Source: Thunnus maccoyii (lineage: Eukaryota; Chordata; Actinopteri; Scombriformes; Scombridae). From it: DNA of 64,000 nt. The DNA lies in the NCBI RefSeq assembly GCF_910596095.1, contig NC_056548.1, positions 8,333,151 to 8,397,150 on the forward strand, written 5' to 3'. The stretch's first letter is position 1, and each line of letters opens with the position of its first letter. Both the position numbers and the translations under genes were made by a program. Of the stretch, positions 1 to 11,864 are shown piece by piece. The notes under the pieces were generated by a model. The model saw only the letters and a program-made list of their open reading frames with translations. It was not told the origin of the DNA and did not search any database.

Positions 1-360
1 ATCTCATTTTACTCTTTTAAAATCGCATTTATATAAAAAATTTTATTGCCTTGTGTTTATTTTATATGATGTCTTAATGGCTTTTATGTCCTACATGAAG
101 CTATTTTAATTGCCTTGTTGTTGAAAAGTGAATAAACTTGAATTTATCAGCACTGCTGCAACCAATTTTGATTGTCATAATGCTTAGTTTATAAAATGTA
201 ATAATAATAATAATTATTATTATTATAATTATAATAAATGTTGTTTTTTAATAAGAAATATAAATGTCGCCCCCTGTCGGCTGAGAGCGACAACACTTCT
301 GTGTGTTTGTGCGTTTATGCGTTTGCTAATAAAGTTATGTTGAGGAAATTTGAAGCCAAG
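1..360. other. AT-rich upstream flank of afg1l
   Basis: No gene is visible. The stretch is strongly AT-rich and includes an (AAT)n/(ATT)n near-palindrome at about 200-236. A possible + strand AATAAA at 131-136 could belong to a transcript ending from outside the window, but nothing else supports one. The last ~100 bases form the immediate promoter and 5' UTR of afg1l; I see no clear TATA box at the usual distance. Confidence 0.4.
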
Positions 361-3300
361 ATGGCGGTGTGGGTGCCGCTGTCTCTAAAGATGTCACCCT
401 CAGCTTCTCTGGGCTTTAGGTGTCTTCTGACAGAGAGACATTCCTCCAGAAAGCTGCTAAAATCTCTGTCAGACCTCTGCAAACGAGGTGAGGCGTTTTT
501 TTGGTGAGTCGTTTTAGATATTGATCGTGTTAAACGTGTTTTTTGGTCTAACCTTATTAACCTACTGCTTAAAAGTCGACCTAGGTTTACTTTTAATTCA
601 TCTCTCGTAGCTAGTTTAAACTCTCAAAATAAACCTGTTTTACTATTACTATAATTTACTATATTCAACCTTTTTTAAACTTACCTTGTTATGTTTTTCT
701 TGCCCTGTCAGCTGTCAAACTAGCGTAGCTGTCACTTAACTAACCTTTGGTCGTTGTCCTCAGCAGCAACATTATCGTTAACTTTCCGCATCAATAAACT
801 CGTTTTTGTGCAGGTCCGAGGGAGTAAATAAACCAGCTGAAGTTCCTGAACTGTCCGTGTTGTTGTTATTATATTAAAGGCTACACGGTGAAAGCCCAGC
901 AGGCTTTGGAGGACAGCGGGAACAGCGCCGCCGGGTACAGCGGGCCTCTGGATCACTACTGCGGGCTAATCAGAGACGGGAGTCTGCGGGAGGATGAGCA
1001 CCAGAAAACGGTGCTGCAGACGCTGGACAAGCTGCACAAAACACTCAGAGGATACAGCAACACACCCACATCCTTCTTCTCTAAGGTAGAGAAATCAAAC
1101 AACCCGTGATGTTTTCATTTTCCTATTAAAGGACATGTTCACAATTTTTTCAAGTCTGTCTTAAAACAACAGTTAGGTGTCCATATGAACACTGAAAGAC
1201 GTTTTCCTCGCTGTCATCATTCCTCCTGTTCATGTTGACCATTAACAGATCCCCTTCAAATGCACTCTCAGTGTAAGGGATGGGGTCCAAAATCCACAGT
1301 GTGTCCACACAGTCATTTAAAAGTTAATCTGAAGCTTATGAGGTGTGTACCTTGCTTTTTTTTTTCTGTAGACTTTTTTTTACTGATCATTCTTCATCTT
1401 AGGCCTGCACATTTCATTCTTATTTAATGTGTTTTTTCTTATATTGCTTTTATTGTGATTGTTGTTGTTGCAGCAATTCCCTTTGTCCAAGACGATTTTT
1501 TACTAAGTAAAAAAAAAGTGACCTTGACCATTTTATATGAGGCTTCAGCAGTCTTCAGTTAGTCATATCAAGAGGATATCTGCCAAATTTACAGTCTTTT
1601 TAGCATCAAATTCCTGACTGTTGTTTTAAGACAGACTTGAAAATTGTGAACCCGTCCTTTAAACTTCACTGTTTTTTGTTATCTAAGTTGATAAAGAGTT
1701 GTTTTATTATTACACAGTAGACTTATATTTATTTTTGCATAATTTTGTAGCACCAGAATTCTTCTGATTTCTTTTTCTTTATTCATCTTTCAGTTTTTCA
1801 CAAAACCTAAACCTCCAAAAGGTTACTACATCTACGGTGATGTTGGTAAGAGATATGAGCAGGAGAGACATACATCTAAATTACTTTTTTTTTGACAGTA
1901 TTATGTGTAGGTTTGATCCTAACCTCACATGACCTTCATTGTTTCAGGCACAGGAAAAACTATGGTGATGGACATGTTTTATTCACATGTGGAGACTGAA
2001 AAGAAAAAGAGGGTTCATTTCCACGGCTTCATGTTGGATGTGCATAAAAGTGAGTACAGTTCATGTTTGTAGCAAGAATGCTCAGATGTAAAGCGCCATT
2101 CAAAGCCAGTAGATGGCAGATAAGCCAGCATTGAATGATAAAATGAATAATCTCAAACCAGAATATGTGCTCCAAGCTGTAAAAGCTGTTTTGGTGCAGT
2201 GGTAAAAAAAAATAACAGACGCATGTCCCTACGTTCAACACAACAGAGAAATCTTTAAAAAATCATACATTTTCACCAGTTGTAAATACCGTCCACATTG
2301 TCAGTTAAAAAGGTCTTATACCTACCTCACCCTGTTTCTTCATTGTTGTCACTGTTGATCAATTGTTGAAAAACTCAGCAATGATGCAGAAAAAATATAT
2401 ATACTGCTTACATCACCAATTCAATGACGGAGCTTAGCTTGAGATATATATATATATATATGTATTTTTTTTTTTTTTTTACCATTTTTGTGTTCAGTTC
2501 AAGCCATTTAAACACATTTGAGGCAGAGTTTGTGCCACCAGAGGGCGACACTGTGTCTTGTTGTACTTGTGCTCATTCATTCAGCATTCACTCAGTCATT
2601 ATGTCACCATAACAGGCAACACACTGATTCTGCAGCTCTGTGCAGGATGCCCTGTATCTTTTCCCTCTCACATTATTTTTATTGAGAGTATCAATAAACA
2701 GGATTGTGACCAAAAAAAAACAATTCTTAAATAATATTTTACACCCATGAAAGCCCTCATCTGTTCACATCTTCTCCTTCTCTCCTCCCACCTGAGATGA
2801 TATGAAAACATAATAGTGACATATACATGGAGTACAATGGATTAAACTATAAGGACTCAAAAAAAAATATAATAAATAACAATAACATGGCATAAAAATA
2901 TTTAAATATGACATCTGTACTTGTACAGTGAATATAAATTCACATCCAGTCTCAAGTATGTTTCCTTAACCTAAAAGTCTTTGTATCTATGACACTGTGC
3001 TTCCTTGTCAATATTTTGTGTCAGAAGTCAAATGTTGAGAATAATTTTGTAATTTCAGCATGTTTTAACAGCCAGGTGTTTTTTTTTTTTTTTACCATCA
3101 ACTTAGCTGAACTTCATAAATGACTCAGAATGCCAAGAGGAAACACAGGCCTTCACACTTTCATCATAAACGTGGCAGCATTTTATTCTAAGAACACCTA
3201 GGCACGTTTCAGTAGGAGTGAAATAGTGTACGTATGTTGTATCTGCATACAAGGCTGTCGTCTTTATTCAAAGTCAGTAGAACAAAGTGCTGTGGTTGTT

Positions 3301-6300
3301 GAGCTCTGCTTGTGTTTCCTGTTTTTGTCACCACATCTCGGTTTTGTTACATTTAAGGCACAGCTTACATATGTCTTATAGAGGATATGCATACTGCTGA
3401 CAAAACAGTTGAGGGTCTATTCCCTTATTCCCAAGTGTCAAGTATCATTTTTGCTCTCACTCTGTATTTTTTGCTGTATTGTGTATGTATAGCTGAACAT
3501 TTTGTCAACCGAACTCACAGCCCTGATTAGAGAGGAGAGATGGAGCATTTATGTATTTTATTGTATGTATGTATTTATGTCTATTTCTTTATTCTTACAC
3601 TTATTCTACAGATCTAGATCCAACACTAATGTTTGTTCTTTTTTTTGTTGTTGTTTTTAAGGGATTCATCGACTGAAACAGAGTATGCCAAAGAGGAAAG
3701 CGGGAAAAATGGCCAAATCCTATGACCCCATTGCTCCTGTTGCTGAGGAGATTAGTGAGGAGGCTTGTCTTTTGTGCTTTGATGAGTTTCAGGTAATGAT
3801 TTTCAGTGTTTCTACCACCACAGTATCAGTGCTGTTTGACAGTATCAGTAACCTCAGCAGTGTTGTTCATGCTTTGATTTTTTTATTTCTCACACATATT
3901 TCAGGTCACTGATATCGCTGACGCCATGATTCTCAGGCAGCTTTTTGAGAATCTGTTTCTGAACGGTGTTGTAGTTGTGGCCACTTCTAACCGTCCCCCT
4001 GAAGGTGAGCAGCAAGTATTGTAACATATCCTTTTAAAAGTCTTTAAGTGTCTTCCCAGATGTCTTCAGACACTTCCAGATTCCTTTGAATGTCCCTGAG
4101 ATGTCAACAGAACTTTAATTTGATTCAGTTAATTATATATGATCTAAAAAAGACACCAGTATGCCTCCATTAATGTGACAAAGAGAAGAAACTCTAAGAT
4201 TTATATGTGTAATTTTCATCAAATTAAAACAACTGCTTAAACATGTTGTCTTTTTTAGCAATTTTAAATGCCTCATAATGACGTAATAATAATAATGCAG
4301 CCAAATATAGCCAAAGTTAAGATTAAACAGAACAATCAAACCATTTTATTCGCTCTTTTCCCTCAGACTTGTATAAAAACGGGCTACAGAGAGTCAACTT
4401 TGTGCCTTTCATTGCTGTGCTGCAGGTAAATAAAGTAAACTATATCTGTGACGAGCGCATTGAAATTTTGTCTCTGGATTTTAAAGGCACCTGTTGTTGA
4501 CAATTTGTCCCTCACATGCAGAAATATTGCCAAACTCTTCGCCTGGATTCAGGGATAGACTACCGTAAAAGGAACAGACCCTCTGCTGGAAAACTGTACT
4601 TTCTGTAAGAAGTTCATTCAGTCGCTGCAAGCCCATTTTTTTAAACTTTTAAAGTCATATAAATTTTTTTTTTCTAAACGTTTCCCCTGTTTTATTTATT
4701 GCAGCTCCAGTGAGCCTGATGCAGAAGTGACTCTAGATAAGATGTTTGATGAACTGGCTTTTAAGCAGAATGACAGTAAGTCGAGTTAAAAATACTATAG
4801 TTAACATTTTATCTGTATTACTGCTGAAATTGCAACATTTTTTTTTAAATTAAGATTAACATTTTACTTTCCCCCTGACAGTAACTCGACCAAGAACTCT
4901 GAATGTCCAGAACAGGAAAGTCCGTCTGAACAAAGCGTGCGGGACCATTGCAGACTGTACCTTTGAAGAGCTGTGTGATAGAGTGAGTCCAACATCTTTG
5001 TCATATTTATTGCTCTGAGATTTTTTTTCTTTTACTATTGTATCCAACAAGGATACACTGATTCACTTGTCAGCACATTATTGTTGTGTTAAGTGTCTAA
5101 TATCAAAAATAAAAGAACACTCGACAGTGAGGATATCTATTTATTTAGGGACAAAGCATTTTCAGATGTTTTAGATTGCTGTCAGGTTATAAAGTCCTTA
5201 TAAACTCTCATGTTGCCTTAAAATATCCCTTGATATCTCTATGTGACTGTATGACAGTGTCACATACTCTCTATCTGCTTGTTTACTTGCTTCATTGAGG
5301 CTTTATTATGGTAATATTGCATAAAATATTAAAACTCTAAGACCATTTTTGTTTGTTTTTTTATTGATACACTGTGGCAGCAAATACAACAAATTGGATA
5401 TATTGTTTATCTCCTGAAATTCAGCTTCAGCTTATTTGGTCTCATATGAAAAACTGGATCAGAGGGTTAAATAATTCTTGGCTTTGCAACATGTGTGTAA
5501 ATGATAAAGTCTGTAGAGGTGGAAGAAGTTTGAAGCAATCTATAGAGATGGAGAGGATCTGGGGCAACTAAACTAAATGGAGACAGATGTATTTATAACA
5601 TTTGATCACATTTAATATAAAAAAACATTGAAATGTCACGTTTACGGTAAGTTAAGCCTGTAATGTTCTAGTAAAGGACGCACTTCAATGTGATTGAAGA
5701 TCAGAAATCCTGCTCTTGAAAGCTTAATGAATAATAAGGTAACATCCAGTGTTTGAATGTGATGTTTCAGCCTTTAGGGGCCAGTGACTACCTTGAGATA
5801 TCCAGGCTGTTCGACACCGTCTTCATTCGACACATTCCTCTGCTGACGCTGAACAAGAAAACTCAAGCCAGGCGGCTCATTACGCTCGTGGATGCGCTCT
5901 ATGACAACAAGGTACACCGCACGGACACTTTAAACACTGACTTCAGCTTTTCCTTCATGATTTAACAATGAATCTTCTCCTCGTTTCAGGTTCGAGTGGT
6001 GATCCTTGCCGATCACCCGCTGGAGGACATTTTTGTACACGAGGGGGATCACAGTCATGACGAGAGCCACATTCTCATGGACGATCTGGGGCTGAAAAGG
6101 GTAAGAGTTCAGACTCTGTTCTTACAGCTAAACCAGTTTTTCATGTTGGGTGTGTACTTGCAGTTGTAAATGTAGGTAATTAAGCTGGCTGAGGTGTTTG
6201 GCTGCCGGTGAGTAGAGCTTAAAACACGTAACAGCACAAAAAAAATCCTGTGTTAACCAGTTATTCAGTCTGAAAGTCCTGAGTACATACAGTACCTCCA

Positions 6301-8190
6301 CTTAGACTGCACAATCCTATTTTAATAATAACAGGTTGAGTCATTTTAAAACTGCAATAAATATACGTCAAAGTTAGATAATCATGGAATACATGTCCCA
6401 GATTTTCTTTCATTCCAGTAAGAACAGCTGCCAGTGTAAAAACGGAGGAGAAAATGTCCCAAAATGCCTTAAAAATCCTGGACCCTCATCTTCCTGTCCA
6501 CTGAATTTCATTGAAATCTGTCAAGTTTTTGTGATTCGAATTAATTAACAAACTGACAAACAATCAGGAATGAAAACATGCTAGTTAGAGGTACAAAATC
6601 TATTCTGTCTGAATATAGATATACAGTTGTTTTTCTTGTTTCCAGTGCACCGATCAGGCTTGTTCTGATTTATTTCAGGATTTAAAAACTTTATTTTTAG
6701 AAGAATAGTATGAAACAAGGGAAACAACTAGAGCTGAAATTATAAATCCACCTGTCAATCAACAATTTGTCAATTCTGCAACTTGTTGGAGTCATTTTTC
6801 AAGTAAAATACCAAACATTTGCAGCTTCTTCAAATATGTGGATTTGCTGCTTTTCTTTGTCCTGCATAATAGTCCACTGAAGATCTTTGGGTTTTGGACT
6901 GATTTGTACAGCATATGTTTCTTTGACTTTGGGAAATTGTGATCGATATATCAATTATTCATTAATCTATAATGAAAATAATCTTTCCTATAAATATTAT
7001 TAGTCCTAGAAAACAGACTGACATCAACTCAACGCAGTGACAGTTTCATATCTGCAGTGTTAATGAGCTTTTCTGATGTGGGAAAATGTCTTGCAATAGA
7101 CCTTTAACATACATACAGACATTCAGACACGTCTTAGCACAGGAAGCACAGGTATAATGAATACTATCAATAACTGCTGCATTATATTTAGTTGTCCTGT
7201 TATGAAGGTCCTGGTAATGTGTACTCTTGTTACTGAAAAATACAATACAACGTGTTCAACTCACAATAATAACACAGGGTGCTCAATCCTTAAAGTAGTG
7301 AAAATGAATTAAAAAGGGCTAGGACAGCACAACTAGTACTCAATTTAATTGAATTTAATTTTTGTGAACGAAACACATGTCACTTTGGCTATGGGAAATT
7401 GTTCGGGAAGGAAACATCCATGTGGGAATTACAAATAAGTAAACTAAGTGTGCTGTCCTTGCCCTTTTTTATTCATTTTCACTGCTTATGTTACTGAGCC
7501 ATCAGAGTTACAGCTTTCCTGCAATGACGACTTAAAATGTCTGCTGTGAAGAAGCAGTGGTGTAAAGACTATAATGCACATTGATTTTCTTGTATTTTCT
7601 ACTGATGTAATGCAACATTTCCAGCACATAAAAAAACATAATGCAACACCAGACATAATATTACAGTGAAGAACAGGTACAAAATAATGTTTATTTCTTT
7701 ATACACATTGAAAAAATTTGACCAAACTTCATAAAACTTCCTTTGGTAGCTATTTGTCCTTGTGATTTGAGATTCAAGGGAGGCAATGTTAGTATTAATT
7801 TTAATTATTCAGCAAAATCAGGCTTCGTCCGACTCTTCCAGTGGCAGAGAACAGGTCTTGAAGCACAGATAAAGCCTGCTGATGGAAGTCTAAATTCTTG
7901 TTTGGATATATGTGGTGGTAAAAGAGGCCTGACTCCACATACACACATGTTTTGCCTCAGAGAGAATCAAACCTCCAACCTTTGTAGAGACAGATGACGC
8001 TATCCTGAGTTACACTTAAAAACTACAATTTAATTTTGTTGTTGTTTACCAGGAAGACGCCAGCAGTCTGTCCATCTTCAGCGGAGAAGAGGAGATGTTT
8101 GCCTTCCAGAGGACGGTTTCTCGGCTCACGGAGATGCAGACGGAAGAATACTGGTTGGAGGGGGACAGAAGCATGAAATCACAGGCGTAA
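361..8190 (+). CDS. afg1l: AFG1-like mitochondrial AAA ATPase (LACE1)
   Basis: AFG1-family ATPase of the mitochondrial inner membrane/matrix side; in yeast and human it is linked to turnover of respiratory-chain subunits and quality control. Coding exons: 361-487, 880-1085, 1794-1845, 1948-2049, 3662-3792, 3905-4004, 4367-4425, 4522-4604, 4705-4775, 4882-4982, 5771-5911, 5990-6100, 8053-8190. All introns are GT-AG, phases agree, and the total is 1,422 nt (473 aa, against about 481 in human). Walker A GDVGTGKT is at residues 126-133, Walker B LLCFDEF at 199-205, and a sensor-1-like [11 protein letters not shown] follows. The C-terminus carries the family block [21 protein letters not shown] chose the ATG at 361 because gccaagATGG is a near-ideal Kozak context; the in-frame ATG at 340 is weaker. 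The first ~40 residues are basic and Ser/Leu-rich, as expected of a mitochondrial transit peptide. Orthology is clear from near-identity to remembered human AFG1L in most exons. Confidence 0.96.
1126..1662. mobile_element. MITE with ~45-bp terminal inverted repeats (family A, copy 1)
   Basis: Lies in afg1l intron 2. The left end TTAAAGGACATGTTCACAAT and its continuation to about 1172 are matched, as reverse complement, by the right end at about 1618-1662 (TTGTTTTAAGACAGACTTGA, then GTGAACCCGTCCTTTAA). TTAA-like flanks suggest the target. It has no coding capacity. A second copy sits at 26594-27084. The superfamily is inferred, not proven. Confidence 0.75.
2443..2480. repeat. (TA)n microsatellite followed by poly-T
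   Basis: A simple TA run at about 2443-2460 is followed by a long T tract to about 2480, inside afg1l intron 4 (2050-3661). Nothing else recognisable fills that 1.6-kb intron except another T tract near 3079. Confidence 0.85.
6727..7012 (+). repeat. Teleost interspersed repeat, 'gctgcaactaacgatt' type (degenerate)
   Basis: Lies in afg1l intron 12 (6101-8052). It starts with AGAGCTGAAATTATAAATCC, contains the usual middle (CTTTGGGTTTTGGACTGATT) and ends with the AT-rich dyad ATCAATTATTCATTAATCTA. Better-preserved relatives lie at 53024-53360 and, on the other strand, at 57832-58048. The family is recognised from memory of fish genomes. Confidence 0.55.
7640..8010 (-). mobile_element. Degenerate tRNA-derived SINE (tentative)
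   Basis: Read on the - strand from about 8010, the sequence begins like a tRNA-derived head and contains GGTTTGATTC, one base from a Pol III B box (GGTTCGATTC), preceded by AAGGTTGGAG. This matches the head layout of common fish SINEs, but the A box is poor and the body is not clearly recognisable. An 84-codon open frame here (7743-7997) has no coding features. Confidence 0.35.
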
Positions 8191-8955
8191 CATTTGGGAG
8201 AAATCGACCGTATTTAACAAGCTACATACTCCATAAACTGTAACTACTTTCTGGCAGAAACAGCACCAGACAGACCACTACTCCTCCTCTTCATCCTCTC
8301 TGACGCAAACCCAATGGGACTAATGTTGTACAGAAAGTATTTATTGAAATCTTTAAGCCTTTTATCACGCTCAATGTGACATTGCACTTTACGGATCATT
8401 TTTTAAGATGGACCTTTTGGGGTGGCATGTTGCTTTTAAACTCAGTATTTACTTATATAAATCTCTGAGAAAGAGCTTGAGGACTTTTGGAAATGGAATC
8501 CCAAAAGACTTTTATGAAGATTTAAGGGACGTTTAAATCAATCTCTTTTGAGATATGTAATGTTTTTGAAACTGTAATCGCTCTAAATGAGTTGTATATG
8601 ATTCTAACACAAGTGGAAATACAGTGGCAGCAGATTGATTTGAGGATTTGAAGCTCTTGTCTTTTTTTTTTTCTCCCCCCCTTGATTTATGTGGCTGATG
8701 CTTGCCAAAGTTTTGTCTTAACACGTTTCACAGATGCACTACACATCAATGTTCAGCCTCATTTATTGGTATTTTCATTTGGGGAATGAAAAGGAAACAT
8801 AAAAGATGTATCACAGGAAGTGTTTTTACATATTACATCCAGGGCCCTTATGTTTTCATGTATCTGCCTTCATAAATGAACAGTAGACACTATGAAACTG
8901 CCTATTTACATTACTTATAGATCTGTAATGCAATAAACAGTGTTCCACTGCTATG
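8191..8955 (+). other. afg1l: afg1l 3' UTR
   Basis: Non-coding tail after the TAA at 8188-8190. The first good polyadenylation hexamer is AATAAA at 8932-8937, so the UTR is about 760 nt. The end is inferred from the hexamer only. Confidence 0.6.
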
Positions 8956-9564
8956 CATTACATCTGATTATGTTTCAATTCAACCCATTTTTATGTAGAA
9001 AAACTGTCAAATTTAATGGTTTTAAAACATCAGTCAGCCTTCAAAACCCACCGTGTGTTGCATGTGTGTGATTGTAGAATATAAACTCCTCTACAGGTCA
9101 AATTCCCATAAACAAAACTGAGGACATGACACGTCCTTGTTGGTATTCTACAGCTCTGGTTACAGGTAAGAAAATCATATAGAATTTATTTGTTATTTGT
9201 GACAAGCCTGATGGCCTTGTTTTTATTATATTCTGACAGATGTCATACAGACTTTATCTTTAAAAACTAAAAGGAGACATTAGCAAAACGAGCCAAATGT
9301 TTAAACATGTTAATCATCCCTGAACTGCAGCGACACCTGTCCTTCTCAATCTAATGCAATTCAATACAGCAGCCCAGCAGCAAATAAAGACATTAACCTC
9401 TGAGTCATATTTATCCTCTGAGAGTTTTGATTCAGATGTGTGGTCATTTATGAGGCTGTAAATTATAGTGTTGCTGTGTTGGATTGGTTTATATTACAAC
9501 AGGTGGACATTATTTTTGTATTTAATGGCACCTATGTTGTTTTTTTCCACATTCAACATGCTGC

Positions 9565-10365
9565 TTTAAAGGACCAATGTGTAAGATTTAGTGGCATCTA
9601 GCAGAACAAACTTGGCAGAAATGGAATAAAATATTCATAAGGATGTTTTAATTAGTGTATAATCACCTGAAAATAAGAAACATGTTTTTGTTACCATGTT
9701 TTTGAGCCCTTTGTATCTACATAGGGAGCGGGTCCCTTTATACCATGGATGTATTATAAGAGCTGGATACTGGACTAAAAATGGCGCCCATTCAGTCCTA
9801 TAGGAATTGCTTGGCTGGCGCATACACCAAAAAAAGTTTCCAGGTTTGCCTCAGTGTTGTGTGAATATGCACAGTAGTATTTCCCCCGCTGGCCCCGCCC
9901 CCGAGTTCCTGGTCGGCCTGTAGACTTTATATTGTGATGACGTCAGATTATTAAATTGCTTTTCTCAGCTTGAGGAAAGTTTTACAAATATAAAACCTCT
10001 ATGGATCAAAAGTTCACAATAAAAAGAGTTGTAATTGACGTTGTTTGCAGTTCAAGTTGTTCTGTCAACAGTTTTACAGTCGTCTCTTTTACAATGGTCA
10101 TCTATAGGGAAAACGCTTTTTGGGCCGCAGGGGGGATTTTTCGCCGCAATACTGTGAGTGACCACTGAGAATAACTGGCTGCAAGACTGAGCAGCTGCAC
10201 TTTATCCAGCGCTTATTATACATCCATGCCTTATACAGAGGCCACCATGTTGCACCGTCATGTTTCTACAGTAGCCCAGAATGGACAAACCAAACACTGG
10301 CTCCAGAGAGGGCCTTCCACATTTTTCGCGAGTTTTGCAGAAACCATAGGTAGGTACACTGGTCC
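9565..10365. mobile_element. MITE cluster, family B: older copy with internal inversions
   Basis: The left end TTTAAAGGACCAATGTGTAA and the following TTAGTGGCATCTAGCAG match, in inverted sense, the right end of the element at 10366-10728. The interior at 10245-10350 (TACAGTAGCCCAGAATGGAC) is the reverse complement of 10497-10545. The copy therefore seems rearranged or interrupted by the younger insertion next to it. It lies between afg1l and foxo3 and has no coding capacity. Confidence 0.6.
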
Positions 10366-10728
10366 TTAAAAGGTGCAGTGTGTAGGATTTAGTGGCATCT
10401 AGCAGTGAGGTTGCAGATTGCAACCAACTGAATACTCCTCCCTTTGCTAGCATGTAGGAGAACCTCTATGGGAAGAACCTAAAGTGGCCCAGGAACTCGC
10501 AAAAAACGTGTTTGTCCGTTCTGGGCTACTGTAGAAACATGGCAGCCTCCGTGGAAAAGGACCAGCTCCGTATGTAGATATAAAGGGCTCATTCTAAGGT
10601 AATGAAAACAATGAGTTTTATTTTCAGGTGATTTTACACTAATTAAAACATATTTATAAATATTATATTCCATTTCCGCCAAATTTGTTCTGCTAGATAC
10701 CACTAAATTCTACAAACTGCACCTTTAA
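10366..10728. mobile_element. MITE, family B, complete copy with TTAA ends
   Basis: The left terminus begins with AAGGTGCAGTGTGTAGGATT and runs about 40 bp. Its inverted match ends the element (ACCACTAAATTCTACAAACT, then GCACCT). TTAA is present at both ends (10366-10369 and 10725-10728), as in piggyBac-type elements, so a TTAA target duplication is likely. It is about 360 bp long and non-coding. It ends about 1.1 kb upstream of the foxo3 start codon. Confidence 0.65.
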
Positions 10729-10914
10729 ATCTTCTTTTGTATTCCATAATTTTCAACAAGGACAGATAAACAGTAGTCTTGTAGTTTTACTTCTACTTTT
10801 AATATCTAAGTCAAATAACAGCAGAATACTTCAGTTTTAGTAATATTATGGAGCACAAGTGGCTCCCTGCCAGATGGGTCATATAAAACGGTGTACAAGC
10901 TGAAAACAGTGATG

Positions 10915-11031
10915 TCACTGCCCAGCGGACATCTCCACACACTGTCTCTTTAATTTCAGTGCAGTCCAGGGGGCAGGGTCGTGTTTTTTTTTTTCCTCCT
11001 CTTTCTTGGACTCGGAGCGTTTGCGCCAACC

Positions 11032-11062
<31 letters not shown>

Positions 11063-11864
11063 ATTGAATGAAGTGTGTTTGCAGGCTGCTGGCCACACGG
11101 AGGACACCGTGCTGGCCTGTTCAAGATGCCAGACATGAACAGCCACAATACATCATTATTTTGCAGCTCTTGACAGGGCGGATTTGAGCCTCTTTTTTTG
11201 CATTTCTCCAATAGCACCTCTCTTTTAAAAAAAAAAAAAAGCTGCAGGGGCCTTGAGAAATCTCCGCCTTGATGGTATCTGGAGAGAAGGCGACTGGCAG
11301 CTCTCTGCACGGATGATAAAGAACTTGGGGGGGCGGGGGGGAAGGAAATGGTCAAGATGGCAGCTGTGTACGGAATGATAAGGCTGATGTGTTGGCATTG
11401 CATGTAGTAATAGACCTTTTTTCGTGTGTGTGGCATGCACGTCGCAGGATCGCGGTGCGGGACGCGGGCGCTTGTAAAGGAACGCCGTACGGATTCCTCC
11501 AGGACTCTCCGTCGCTGACTTCTCTTCCCTTCCCCGCGTCGTTAACTCCACATTTGGCAAAAAAATTAAAAGAAAATTAAAAAAAATTGCAATGCATGTT
11601 GGCCAGGGTGTGGGGCTGTGCACGAGAAAAGGCAATGTTTTGTTAATGCTGGTCAGCCGGATCAGCTCTGTGTGCTGCGGATAGACCGCACAGAGGAGCA
11701 GGATAGACAGACAGACACGTGTTGGGGACCGGGCTGCAGACTGGATATTTGCATATCGTTGCATAGTAAATAAACTGTCCCTGAAACCTGCACACAACAT
11801 TGATGGAATGCGACCTGAGTGATTTTATAACCCTTTGTGCGACGACCGAGATATTGCGATTAAC
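10915..11864 (+). promoter_or_regulatory. foxo3: foxo3 GC-rich promoter / 5' UTR region
   Basis: Composition changes sharply from AT-rich repeats to a GC- and CpG-richer stretch leading into the foxo3 first exon. It holds a CAG/CAA tract at 11034-11062, a run of A at about 11227-11240 and a G-rich stretch near 11326-11341. The transcription start cannot be placed from sequence alone. Long open frames on the opposite strand here arise from this composition and are not treated as genes. Confidence 0.5.
11034..11062 (+). repeat. (CAG)n / CAA-interrupted trinucleotide tract
   Basis: About nine CAG units with one CAA interruption, in the probable foxo3 5' UTR. It is not in the foxo3 reading frame, so no polyglutamine results. 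Confidence 0.9.

Noticed and set aside
5374..5571. 65-codon open stretch in afg1l intron 10
   Set aside because: Not in phase with flanking exons and not needed: exon 10 joins exon 11 cleanly to match the human protein.
7743..7997. 84-codon open frame in afg1l intron 12
   Set aside because: Overlaps a probable SINE remnant; no coding character.
7940..8000. A functional tRNA gene on the - strand
   Set aside because: A B-box-like motif is present, but no cloverleaf can be drawn and the A box is degenerate; a SINE remnant is the better reading.
10811..11800. Long - strand open frames (111, 173 and 191 codons) upstream of foxo3
   Set aside because: They are antisense to the GC-rich 5' region; the Leu/Cys runs come from the CAG tract read backwards. 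No domain, splice sites or conservation that I recognise.
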